Of a DNA stretch of 64,000 nt, positions 35,835 through 44,334 are shown in pieces. Position numbers and translations under genes: made by a program. This stretch comes from Mycobacterium sp. Root265 (GTDB lineage: Bacteria > Actinomycetota > Actinomycetes > Mycobacteriales > Mycobacteriaceae): contig NZ_LMJA01000031.1 of NCBI RefSeq assembly GCF_001428895.1, forward strand, positions 625,010 to 689,009, written 5' to 3'. The first letter of the stretch is position 1. Each line of letters begins with the position of its first letter. The notes below the pieces were generated by a model that worked only from the letters and a program-made list of their open reading frames with translations, searched no databases and was not told the DNA's origin.

Positions 35835-35848
35835 TGGTTCTATAACCA
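35835..35848. promoter_or_regulatory. short inverted repeat before the ThDP enzyme gene
   Basis: TGGTT-CTAT-AACCA ends two bases before the ATG at 35851 and contains TATAAC, a possible -10. It could be an operator controlling the ThDP enzyme. It lies in the divergent region with the amidohydrolase. The repeat is short and may be chance. Confidence 0.3.
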
Positions 35849-35850
35849 GA

Positions 35851-37473
35851 ATGTCCCACAAAATCTCTGGCCATACGGCCCTCGCACAGGCATTCGCCGA
35901 CCAACGCGTCACCACCGCCTTCGGGGTGATCGGGGAAGGCAATATCCAGGTGCTCGCCCAGATGCGGGACAACCATCGTGTCGACTACGTGAAGGCCGCC
36001 CGTGAGGACGGTGCGGTGCTGATGGCCGGTGGGTTCGCCGCGGTCACCGGTGCGGTGGGCTTCGCCTCGGTGACGCACGGTCCTGGCCTGACCAACACGG
36101 TCACCGCCCTGACCCACCTGGCCCGTCGCGGGATTCCGGTGGTGGTTTTCGCCGGTGACACTGACCCGTTGCTTCCGTACGGTCGCCAGCGCGTCGACCA
36201 GGCCGGTATCGTCGCACCGACCGGCGCGGGTTTTCAGAATGTGTACTCCGCCGACGCCATTTCCGACGATGTGGCGCGCGCCTTCGGCCGCGCCCGCGCC
36301 GAACGTCGACCCATCGTGCTCAACGTGCCGGTCGATGTCCAGCACCATTCGACGACCTATCAGCCCGCTCAGGTCAATATCACTGCGTTACAGGCCATTG
36401 CGCCGGATCCGGCGGCCCTGGATGTGGCTGCCGGAGCGATCGCCGATGCCCGTCGTCCGGTCATCCTGGCCGGGCGTGGAGCGGTGCTCGCGGATGCCCG
36501 TACTCCGCTGACAGCCCTGGCCGCGCGGATCGGCGCCCCGCTCGCCACCACGTTGTGCGCCAAGGATTACTTCCGCGGTGAGCCCTTCGATCTGGGGATC
36601 TGCGGCAGCCTGTCCCACCAGATCGCCACCGACACCATCCTGGCGGCCGATTGCCTGATCGCCTTTGGAGCCAGCCTGAATTCGGACACCACGGCGCAAG
36701 GCTCCCTGCTGGAGGGCAAACGCATCGTGCAGGTCGACCTCGAATCTGCGCACCTTGGCCGGCATGCTCCGGTCGCCGCCGCCGTCCACGCCGACGTCGC
36801 CCAGACTGCGGTCACCCTGGTGGACTGGTTCGATGAGGTGAATCTGCCGCGATCGGGCACACTGTGCACTCCGGAACTCGCCGAGCGACTGTCCCAGTAC
36901 GATCCGCGCACGGAATTCACCGCACAGCGAGGCGACGTGGTCGACAACCGGGAGCTCACCCTCTTGCTCGATGCGGTGTTCGAGCAAGAGCGCACCTATG
37001 TCTGCGATTCCGGTCTGTTCATGGTGCCGGGCTACTCGTGGCTGCACGTGACCGAGCCTTCGGCCTTCATCGAGACGGTGGCGTTCGGATCGATCGGTCT
37101 CGGGCTGGCAACGGCAATCGGTGCAGCGGTGGGCAGGCGCGACCGGCCGACACTGGTGACCGTCGGAGACGGCGGACTGACAATGGGTCTGTCCGAGTTG
37201 CTCACCGCGGCACGCTACGGGCTGGACATGGTCGTGGTCGTGTACAACGACGGCGCCTATGGCGCCGAGCTCAAGATCACCGACCGTATCGGCATGGGCC
37301 ATGACCTACCGCTGCTCGGGGATGTGAACTTCGCCGCCGTGGCCGAGGCGATGGGCGTACCGGCGGTGCGCGTCGAGGGCCCCGGCCAACTCGAGCGGAT
37401 CCCCGCTGCTCTCGCCCAGCGCACGGGTCCGCTGCTCATCGATGTCAGGACCGGAACTCCCCCAGCGCACTGA
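35851..37473 (+). CDS. thiamine-diphosphate-dependent enzyme (acetolactate synthase/decarboxylase superfamily)
   Basis: 540 aa with the three-domain PYR-TH3-PP layout. Catalytic Glu52 lies in the AAREDGA loop, a Rossmann-like central domain is around 190-330, and the ThDP-Mg motif GDGG...N runs from about 438 (TVGDGGLTMGL) to VVYNDGAYG. Members form or break C-C bonds next to a carbonyl: acetolactate synthase, benzoylformate decarboxylase, oxalyl-CoA decarboxylase, or the C-C lyase 2-hydroxyacyl-CoA lyase. With so many CoA enzymes around, an acyl-CoA lyase is possible, but this is not determinable here. It stands alone on the plus strand and ends at a strong terminator. Confidence 0.87.
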   Translation: MSHKISGHTALAQAFADQRVTTAFGVIGEGNIQVLAQMRDNHRVDYVKAAREDGAVLMAGGFAAVTGAVGFASVTHGPGLTNTVTALTHLARRGIPVVVFAGDTDPLLPYGRQRVDQAGIVAPTGAGFQNVYSADAISDDVARAFGRARAERRPIVLNVPVDVQHHSTTYQPAQVNITALQAIAPDPAALDVAAGAIADARRPVILAGRGAVLADARTPLTALAARIGAPLATTLCAKDYFRGEPFDLGICGSLSHQIATDTILAADCLIAFGASLNSDTTAQGSLLEGKRIVQVDLESAHLGRHAPVAAAVHADVAQTAVTLVDWFDEVNLPRSGTLCTPELAERLSQYDPRTEFTAQRGDVVDNRELTLLLDAVFEQERTYVCDSGLFMVPGYSWLHVTEPSAFIETVAFGSIGLGLATAIGAAVGRRDRPTLVTVGDGGLTMGLSELLTAARYGLDMVVVVYNDGAYGAELKITDRIGMGHDLPLLGDVNFAAVAEAMGVPAVRVEGPGQLERIPAALAQRTGPLLIDVRTGTPPAH

Positions 37474-37519
37474 ACAGCGCTGTGGCCCCGCCCGAATCCG
37501 GACGGGGCCACAGCGCTGT
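37474..37519. terminator. 17-bp perfect hairpin between convergent genes
   Basis: ACAGCGCTGTGGCCCCG pairs fully with CGGGGCCACAGCGCTGT across a 12-base loop, directly after the ThDP gene stop and 8 bases from the convergent ligase stop. It serves both strands. Confidence 0.8.
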
Positions 37520-37526
37520 CGCCTGG

Positions 37527-39149
37527 TTATCGCCGGTCCCAGCTGACGTTCGCATTCTCCCGGTCCCAGGTGGCCGCCGTGGCGCCCTCGTCGCGCAGTT
37601 GATACTTGTGCACGCGGCCGACCGCACTGACCGGCAGCGCAATGCGGAACTCGATATAGCGAGGCAGCGCAAAGTACGGCATCCGGTCCTTGAGCCATTC
37701 GAACAGCTCGATCTCGCTGAGCTGCGCGTCGGCCTTGAGCACCGCGGTCACCTTGAGATCGTCCTCGGTCACCTCGGAGCGCACCGCATGCACGGCCACC
37801 TCGGCGACCGCGGTATGACCGAGGATCACCTGCTCGACTTCCTGGCTGGAGATGTTCTCACCGCGACGCCGCAGGTAGTCCTTCTTGCGGTCCTCGAAGT
37901 AGAAGAAACCGTCCTCGTCGAAACGGCCGAGATCTCCGGTGTGAAACCACAGGTTCCCCATTGCGGCCGCGAAGGCGTCCGGCCGCTCCCAGTAGCCCTC
38001 GAACATCACCCCCGGCCGCTTGGGACGGCAGACGATCTCACCGATCGCACCGGGCTCCACCTCGCGGTCGCCGTCATCGAAGATCCGGACGTCGAAACTT
38101 TCGGTGTTGGCCTTACCGGAGCTTCCCGGCGGTGCCGCGATGCCGGCGGGCAGAGTGGTCAGCGGAAATCCTTCGGTGAGCCCGTAGGCGTTGCCTCCGA
38201 CCACCTGCACACCGAATCGTGAGCGCCAGATGTCCTGGAGCTCGGCCGGAAACGGCGCACCGTGCACGACACGGATCTGGCCGTCACACAGGGCCATTTC
38301 CGGGGTGTCGTCCATCCGGGCGATCAGCGAACCCATCGATCCGAGCAGGTTCACCACGCTCGCGCCACAGCGCCGCATCTCCGGCCAGAAACCCGAGACC
38401 GAGAACCGGCCCGCGATCGAGGCCGCACTGCGCAGCAGCATGGTCCCGACGACCGTGCCGCTGACCAGATTGAAGTGATAGATCGGCAGCGGGCTCCAGT
38501 TGAGCTCGCCCTCCTGACGCCCGCACTGCTCGATGAATCCGCGGGCGGAGTTGAACACGTACCCGTTGGAGATCACGCAGCCCTTTGACGGACCGGTCGT
38601 TCCGCCGGTGTAGATGATCAGCGCGGTATCACGCGCGCCCCGGACCACATGGGCGTCTTCGTCGGGCTCAAGCAGGTAGTCGGCCAGCGGTTCCACCGGG
38701 ACCGTACCGATCGAGGTGCACGCGGTGGCGCCGCGTACCAGGATGCGTTCCAGTTGAGGAAGATTCGCTATCTCGGCACGAAACCGGTCGACGAAGTCCG
38801 CCTCGCAGACCACGATCCGGGCGCCGGAATCCGCGACGACATGCGCCAGGAAGCTGCCCTTGAGGGCCGTGTTCACCGGGACCCAGATACCGCCGCGCAG
38901 GTTGGTGGCGAACCACAGCGACACCGCGTCCACGTTGTTGTCCAGCATCGTGGCCACCGTCTGGTCCGGCATCAGCCCGGCCTTGCCCAGCCCTGCCGCG
39001 AACGCAGCGGCACGCTCGAAGATCTGGCGATAGGTGTGCTCCTGCCCGCTGAAGTCGAGAAACAGCTCATCGCCCACCTCATCGACACGTTCGCGGAGCA
39101 ACCCGACGACGCTGGGGTCATTCCGCGGTCCGAACCACACATCAGACAT
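37527..39149 (-). CDS. AMP-forming acyl-CoA synthetase (CaiC-like)
   Basis: 540 aa from ATG 39149, overlapping the crotonase stop by 8 bases. ATP loop YTGGTTGPSKG at residues 180-190, AYGLTEGFP, HTGDLGRFDEDG and the RRRGENISSQEVE region before the C-terminal domain. The loop sequence and RRRGENIS place it with crotonobetaine/short-branched acid ligases rather than long-chain ones. Last gene of a six-gene minus-strand operon. It activates the acid entering that operon's beta-oxidation-like route; the identity is not known. Confidence 0.9.
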   Translation of the reverse strand: MSDVWFGPRNDPSVVGLLRERVDEVGDELFLDFSGQEHTYRQIFERAAAFAAGLGKAGLMPDQTVATMLDNNVDAVSLWFATNLRGGIWVPVNTALKGSFLAHVVADSGARIVVCEADFVDRFRAEIANLPQLERILVRGATACTSIGTVPVEPLADYLLEPDEDAHVVRGARDTALIIYTGGTTGPSKGCVISNGYVFNSARGFIEQCGRQEGELNWSPLPIYHFNLVSGTVVGTMLLRSAASIAGRFSVSGFWPEMRRCGASVVNLLGSMGSLIARMDDTPEMALCDGQIRVVHGAPFPAELQDIWRSRFGVQVVGGNAYGLTEGFPLTTLPAGIAAPPGSSGKANTESFDVRIFDDGDREVEPGAIGEIVCRPKRPGVMFEGYWERPDAFAAAMGNLWFHTGDLGRFDEDGFFYFEDRKKDYLRRRGENISSQEVEQVILGHTAVAEVAVHAVRSEVTEDDLKVTAVLKADAQLSEIELFEWLKDRMPYFALPRYIEFRIALPVSAVGRVHKYQLRDEGATAATWDRENANVSWDRR

Positions 39150-39921
39150 CTCTTTGTGCATCCTTGCTTCCTGGGTGCCGCGGCGACCAGACCGGTGGCC
39201 GACGTTCGGCATATGCGGTGAATCCTTCGTGGGCCTCCGCAGTCCTGATCGAGGCGCCCACGCTGCGATCATCGACCAACGGAATATGCTGGTGTGCAGC
39301 TGCTTTCCAGGCTGCGCGGGCCGCAGGACCGGTCTCGCGGAGATCGGCAGCGATACGCTCGGCCGCATCTTCGAGTTCGTCATGCGGCACCACCCTGCCG
39401 ATGAGACCCATCGAGAGCGCCTCGTCGGCCGAGAACGAGCGTGCGGTCAGAGCGAGTTCCTTGGCACGCGCCAGGCCCACCACGGCGGGCAGTATCGCCG
39501 AACTCCACGGCGCGGCGACGCCGAGGCGAAGTTCCGGCAGCCGGAACCGAGCCCGGTCGCTGGCCACCGCCACATCGGCAAGCACGGCAAACCAGACGCC
39601 ACTGGCCTGGCAGTGTCCGTTGATCACGGCGATGACGGCAATCCCGGTACGGTGCAATATCGGGAACGGGAGCTCGACATCCTCGCCATCGGCGCCGTCC
39701 TGGGTGTGCGCGGCCGGATCGCCACCGGCGATGAAGACATCACCGCTGCCGGTCACCACCAGTACATCGAGATCGGGATCGGCCTCTACCTTCTCGATGA
39801 GCCGGCCGAGGCCGGCGTACATGGCATCCGACACGGTGTGGGGCCGATCGGGATTGCCCACAGTGCACCACGCGGTACGGCCGCGACGCTCGACCCGCAG
39901 CCCGGTACTACTCAAATCCAT
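39142..39921 (-). CDS. enoyl-CoA hydratase/isomerase family protein
   Basis: 259 aa from ATG 39921, which overlaps the upstream acyl-CoA dehydrogenase stop in TGATG. Crotonase motifs: VVTGSGDVFIAGGDPAA (oxyanion hole) and INGHCQASGVWFAVLADVAV, with RFRLPELRLGVAAP retaining the Glu. Coupled directly behind an acyl-CoA dehydrogenase, it most likely hydrates the enoyl-CoA that the dehydrogenase makes. A longer open frame to 40560 is antisense-phase noise inside the dehydrogenase gene. Confidence 0.85.
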   Translation of the reverse strand: MDLSSTGLRVERRGRTAWCTVGNPDRPHTVSDAMYAGLGRLIEKVEADPDLDVLVVTGSGDVFIAGGDPAAHTQDGADGEDVELPFPILHRTGIAVIAVINGHCQASGVWFAVLADVAVASDRARFRLPELRLGVAAPWSSAILPAVVGLARAKELALTARSFSADEALSMGLIGRVVPHDELEDAAERIAADLRETGPAARAAWKAAAHQHIPLVDDRSVGASIRTAEAHEGFTAYAERRPPVWSPRHPGSKDAQRDV

Positions 39922-41075
39922 CAGACACCGAGCATCCGTCGGCCGATGATGTCCTTCATGATCTCGTTTGTGCCACCGTAGATGGCCATCGCCCGGCCGT
40001 CGCGCCAGGCCCGCCCGACGGCGCATTCCTCCATGTAACCGTACGCGCCGTGCAACTGGACGCAGGTGTGCAACACCCGGCTGTTGAGGTCGGTACACCA
40101 CCACTTGGCCTGCGCCGCTTCCTCCCCGGTCAGCTCGCCGGCCAGATGTGCGGTCAGTTGAGCATCGACGAAGGCCTGCGCGACGTCGAGCTCGGTGCGC
40201 ATGGTCGCCAGCTGGAACCGGGAATTCTGGAACGATCCGATGGGTTGGCCGAACGCGTGCCGGGTCTTGCAGTAGGTCAAGGTCTCGTCGAACGCGGCCC
40301 GCGCGTGTGCCAGGGCCGTCACCGCGATCGAAAGCCGTTCCTGTGGAAGCATGCTCATCAACTGGTAGAAGCCGCGGTCCTGCTCGCCGAGCAGGTTGTC
40401 CGCCGGCAGGACCACGTTGTCGAAAAACAGTTCCGCGGTATCGGCAGAGTGTTGGCCGACCTTGTCCAGATTGCGGCCACGGCTGAATCCCGCGCGATCT
40501 GCCTCCACGACGAGCAGGCTCAGGTTTCGCTGCGCAGGTCCATCGAACCCGGTGCGGCACACCACGATGACGAGATCTGCGTTGATCCCGTTGGATATGA
40601 AGACCTTGTTGCCGGTGAGCACGTAGGAGTCTCCGTCGCGAACCGCGGAGGTGGAGATCGCCGCAAGGTCCGAGCCGGTATTGGGCTCGGTCATCGCGAT
40701 GGCGCCCACGAGCTCGCCGGAGGCCAGCCCGGGCAACCAGCGCTGCTGTTGTTCAGGGGTGCCGTACTTGATGATGTACGGCACCACGACGTCAGCATGG
40801 TTGGAGATGCCCAGCCCGGCGTTCATCACACCTGCCCGGCACACCTCCTCAAGGAAGATGGTATTGAACCGGAAGTCCGAAAGGCCACCGCCACCAAACT
40901 GTTCGGGGACGGCCACACCCAGTATTCCGGCGGCCCCGGCCTTGGTGAAGACCGCCTTGTCGATGATTCCTGCCCGCTCCCACTGCTCGAAGTCCTTGGT
41001 GAGCTCGCGCCCGATGAATGTCCTGACGGAATCCCGGAACATCTCATGCTCGTCATCAAAGAGGGTTCGCTTCAA
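39921..41075 (-). CDS. acyl-CoA dehydrogenase family protein
   Basis: 384 aa. N-terminal helical domain (DDEHEMFRDSVRTFIGREL), middle FAD-binding AIAMTEPNTGSDLAAI and the C-terminal QLHGAYGYMEECAVGRAWRD. At the position of the medium-chain catalytic Glu the sequence reads YGGTNEI, so the base is more likely the Glu in MLPQERLSIAV, as in isovaleryl-CoA-type enzymes; this is inferred by analogy. It forms an enoyl-CoA from a branched or cyclic acyl-CoA. It is followed in overlap by the crotonase gene. Confidence 0.88.
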   Translation of the reverse strand: MKRTLFDDEHEMFRDSVRTFIGRELTKDFEQWERAGIIDKAVFTKAGAAGILGVAVPEQFGGGGLSDFRFNTIFLEEVCRAGVMNAGLGISNHADVVVPYIIKYGTPEQQQRWLPGLASGELVGAIAMTEPNTGSDLAAISTSAVRDGDSYVLTGNKVFISNGINADLVIVVCRTGFDGPAQRNLSLLVVEADRAGFSRGRNLDKVGQHSADTAELFFDNVVLPADNLLGEQDRGFYQLMSMLPQERLSIAVTALAHARAAFDETLTYCKTRHAFGQPIGSFQNSRFQLATMRTELDVAQAFVDAQLTAHLAGELTGEEAAQAKWWCTDLNSRVLHTCVQLHGAYGYMEECAVGRAWRDGRAMAIYGGTNEIMKDIIGRRMLGV

Positions 41076-41087
41076 CTCGGAAAACTC

Positions 41088-41990
41088 CTATGTGTTCGTG
41101 ATCATGTCGACCATGTTCGGCAATGCCTCGGCAATCGCATCGACGTCGAGGCTGTGGATCGAGGGGCGCCGCTCCCCCACCTGCCAGGGGGCCAGGAGCA
41201 ACGAATCCACTCCCATATCCCGTAACGCCCGCACCGATTCCGGTGTGACGGCGCCACGCAGCCCGGTGCGGGTCGTGAACGGACGCGACGGCGCGTTGAG
41301 GGCGGACCGTGCAGTCTCCAGCCTTCCCATCATCGCTGCCACATCGTCGACGGTGTGGTTGGCGCCGACCCAGCCATCAGCGACGGCGGCACAGCGCCGG
41401 GCCGCCACCCCCGATGTCCCCCCGACGAAGACCGGGATCGGCCGTGGCGGGGTGGGATTGACGGCAACGGCATCGAAGGTGAAGAAGCGACCCTGGTGCG
41501 CAACCGGTGCGCCGGTCCACAGTTTCGGAATCAGCTCCAGCATCTCGTCCAGCACAGCGCCACGGGAGGAGAACCACTCGTTGCCGAGCGCCTCGTATTC
41601 CTCACGGAGCCATCCGACGCCCACCCCCAACTCGAACCGGCCGCCGGCCATTGCCGCAACGGTCGCGGTCTCCTTGGCCAGCATCACCGGGTGACGCAGC
41701 GGCGCGAGCAGCACAGCGGTCATGAAGCGGATGCTCGACGTCCGTGCCGCCAGATCTGCTATTGCGACGATCGGATCCGGTAGCAGGGTGTCGGTCGGCA
41801 GGCTGGCCGGTCGACCGCCTCCGTATGGATACGGGGACGAAAACGCCGCGGGCACGGCCGGGTGTTCGGAGAGCGCCACCCCGGTGACCCCGGCCCGCTC
41901 GGCCGCGAGGGCGAGCGCGACCAGACCCTCCGCGGGAAGGAACGGCAGCGACAGCCACACGTCCACCCTGCGGTGGTGGCCCGCAGTCAC
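41088..41990 (-). CDS. LLM class F420-dependent oxidoreductase
   Basis: 300 aa from GTG 41990, which overlaps the amidohydrolase stop by 4 bases (GTGA). Luciferase-like barrel with GVALSEHPAVPAAF near 36-49 and GRFELGVGVGWLREEYEALG near 124-143, the signature of mycobacterial F420-dependent members. F420 or FMN use cannot be told apart from sequence alone. It would reduce or oxidise a substrate of the operon. Positioned between an amidohydrolase and an acyl-CoA dehydrogenase gene. Confidence 0.85.
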   Translation of the reverse strand: MTAGHHRRVDVWLSLPFLPAEGLVALALAAERAGVTGVALSEHPAVPAAFSSPYPYGGGRPASLPTDTLLPDPIVAIADLAARTSSIRFMTAVLLAPLRHPVMLAKETATVAAMAGGRFELGVGVGWLREEYEALGNEWFSSRGAVLDEMLELIPKLWTGAPVAHQGRFFTFDAVAVNPTPPRPIPVFVGGTSGVAARRCAAVADGWVGANHTVDDVAAMMGRLETARSALNAPSRPFTTRTGLRGAVTPESVRALRDMGVDSLLLAPWQVGERRPSIHSLDVDAIAEALPNMVDMITNT

Positions 41991-43213
41991 TTCCTGATCG
42001 CGGGAGGCTCGGGCAGTGCGAAGTTGAACACCCGTGATGCGTTGGTCTGCATGACCTTTCGCTTCACCTCATCGGAGAGCCCCGCCAGCTCCTTATGCGC
42101 CACCTCGATGCAATTGGGCCACGTCGAATCGGTGTGCGGGTAGTCGGTCTCGATCATCACGTTGTCGACACCGATCTTCTCGATGGACGCCACCCCGAAC
42201 GAGTCCTCGATGAAGCAGCCGAAGATGTGCTTGCGGAACAGCTCCGAGGGCATGACCGAGAGATCCAGTCCACCGGAGTTGCTCTCGTCCCCACCCCAGC
42301 CCTTGAGATAGTCGTCCGCACTGAAACCGTCCTTGGCCGCCCAGCCACGCTGAACCTCTACCACGTGGTCACAACGCTCAATGACGTAGGGAATCCAGCC
42401 GATCCCGCCCTCGGACAGGCAGAGCTTGAGATTCTCATACTTCGGCAGCCAAGGGCTGAACAGCCAGTCGATGCAGGCCGCAGCGGTACTCGCCACCGGG
42501 GAAAGCGCGATCACGCCCAGCATGGGCATATCAGGAGATGTTGCGGGCAGCTGCGAGGACGAGCCCAGATGCATGCAGAGCGGCATCCCGGTGTCATTGG
42601 CGGCGGCGATCATCGGCTCCCAGTACCCGCTGCGGTCGTGGATGGACGGCAACCCGAGCTGATAGACATTCTCGCTGAAGGCGATCGCCTTTGCACCCAT
42701 CGCTGCGGTGCGTTCGATCTCCCTGGCGGCCAACCCAGGATCCCACAGGGGCAGGATCACCAACGGAATCAACCGGTCCGGAGCTGCCCCGCACCACTCC
42801 TCGATCATCCAGTCGTTGTAGGCCTGCACGCACAGCAGCCCGAGCTCACGGTCCTCTGCCTCGGTGAACTCCTGTCCACAGAAGCGCGGGTATGACGGAA
42901 ACGACAGCGAGGCAAGCACACCGGCGCGGTTCATGTCCTCGATTCGCGCGTTCGGCTCGTAGCACCCTGGCCGCATATCGGCGTAGGTGATGGGCAACGG
43001 ACTGAAGTCCTCGCGCTTCTTCCCGGCCGCAGCGGAGAGCCCGGTGGTGGGCTTGCGCTTGCCTTCAAACACCCACGCTTCGCCGTCGGCGTCATTCACG
43101 ATGCGCGGGCCGGCCTCCTTGAACTTCGCCGGAAGTCGGTCCTGCCACACGTGCGGCGGTTCCAGAACATGGTCGTCGACGGAGACCAGCCAGTCCAATG
43201 AAATGTCAGTCAT
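41987..43213 (-). CDS. amidohydrolase family protein, paralogue 3
   Basis: 408 aa. SVDDHVLEPPHVWQDRLPAKF, ENVYQLGLPSIHD, MPLCMHLGSSSQ and MIETDYPHTDSTWP match positions of the paralogue at 29580 (VDDHSFEP, ENPAQLGFPSVH, INLHIGSSG, EVDFPHSDSSWP) closely enough to indicate shared chemistry. It starts with a typical AAGGAGAGAAG site. It lies between a crotonase and an LLM gene in a single operon. Probably a metal-dependent decarboxylase or hydrolase of a ring-derived intermediate. Confidence 0.85.
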   Translation of the reverse strand: MTDISLDWLVSVDDHVLEPPHVWQDRLPAKFKEAGPRIVNDADGEAWVFEGKRKPTTGLSAAAGKKREDFSPLPITYADMRPGCYEPNARIEDMNRAGVLASLSFPSYPRFCGQEFTEAEDRELGLLCVQAYNDWMIEEWCGAAPDRLIPLVILPLWDPGLAAREIERTAAMGAKAIAFSENVYQLGLPSIHDRSGYWEPMIAAANDTGMPLCMHLGSSSQLPATSPDMPMLGVIALSPVASTAAACIDWLFSPWLPKYENLKLCLSEGGIGWIPYVIERCDHVVEVQRGWAAKDGFSADDYLKGWGGDESNSGGLDLSVMPSELFRKHIFGCFIEDSFGVASIEKIGVDNVMIETDYPHTDSTWPNCIEVAHKELAGLSDEVKRKVMQTNASRVFNFALPEPPAIRK

Positions 43214-43239
43214 CTTCTCTCCTTCGATTGTTGGTCACG

Positions 43240-44052
43240 TCAGGACGACGCGGCGGCCCTTGAGTTGCCGATGTTTCGGTCGGTGGTGTAGCTGTCCAGT
43301 TGTTCGCGGAACGTCGGTAGGGCAAACGTCTCGGCTTCCGCTGCGAAGGCGAAGTCGATCACGTTGCCGACAGCGGCGGTCACGTGCATGTTGAGCGCGC
43401 GCTTGGTGTCCCGCAGCGCCTGCTTCGGTTGGTCTGCCAGCCTTCGGGCCAAGGCATGTGCACTGGGCAGCACCTCCTCGGCGGGCACCACGTGGTTCGC
43501 CATCCCCAGGCGCTCAGCCGTGGCGGCGTCGATGCGGTCGCCGGTGAGCAGATACTCCTTGGCACGCAACATGCTCATCACCAACGGCCAGGCCAGCGCA
43601 CCGCCGTCGGCGGCCACGAGCCCGAGGGTTACGTGCGGATCCGCCATGAACGTCCGCTCGCTCATGAACACCACATCGGACAGCACCGCAAGGCTGCAAC
43701 CCAGGCCGACGGCCGGTCCGTTGACGGCGGCGATGACGGGTTTGGGGAAGGCGATCAGTTCGGTGACGATGCGGCGTGCCTCGGCCATGCTCCGGTAGCG
43801 GAAGTCCGGATCGTTGGAGACGCGGTTGAGAAAATCCATGTCGCCGCCGGCCGAGAAAGCCCTACCGGCTCCCGTCAGCACGACCGCGCCCACCTCGTCG
43901 TCATCGCGCAGTCCGGCCCAGACATCCGCCAGTTCCGAATGCAACTCCTCGTTGACCGCGTTCATCCAATCCGGCCGGTTCATCGTTACGGTCCGGACAC
44001 TGCCGGTGCCTTCCACCAGAAGAACACCCGAATCGCGATTTTTGTCGCTCAT
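43240..44052 (-). CDS. enoyl-CoA hydratase/isomerase family protein, His variant
   Basis: 270 aa from ATG 44052 with GAGGTTAT just before it. Oxyanion stretch VVLTGAGRAFSAGGDMDFL and VNGPAVGLGCSLAVLSDVV. Where crotonase has PE.xLGL it reads ADPHVTLGLVAADGGA, so, as in the crotonase at 2785, His replaces the usual first Glu. It is first in the six-gene operon running left to 37527. The divergent thiolase starts 282 bases away; that gap shows no obvious repeat. Confidence 0.86.
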   Translation of the reverse strand: MSDKNRDSGVLLVEGTGSVRTVTMNRPDWMNAVNEELHSELADVWAGLRDDDEVGAVVLTGAGRAFSAGGDMDFLNRVSNDPDFRYRSMAEARRIVTELIAFPKPVIAAVNGPAVGLGCSLAVLSDVVFMSERTFMADPHVTLGLVAADGGALAWPLVMSMLRAKEYLLTGDRIDAATAERLGMANHVVPAEEVLPSAHALARRLADQPKQALRDTKRALNMHVTAAVGNVIDFAFAAEAETFALPTFREQLDSYTTDRNIGNSRAAASS

Positions 44053-44334
44053 ATAACCTCCGTCAGTCCCGTTCAGTATTGCCATCACCGGACCGCACGG
44101 AACAGATTGCGACCATGCCATCAGCAGCACTGCCACGCTGCGTCGTCGTTGGCACGGCCTGGCAGTCTCGGCACCACACTGACCGACGGCCAGCCGAGTA
44201 GCATCACCACGCGCATCTGTGGCGCACCTAGAGGTGCTGTACCGCAACGGTATTGGCGGATCACCGACAATGGCGTCGCCGACCGCCGGGCCGGCGGCAC
44301 GATCCGTCGCGTCACAACACAATTTGGAGGACAT

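Noticed and set aside
43384-44334. N-terminal extension of the thiolase frame
   Set aside because: It is antisense to the crotonase gene; a good ribosome site and family start lie at 44335.
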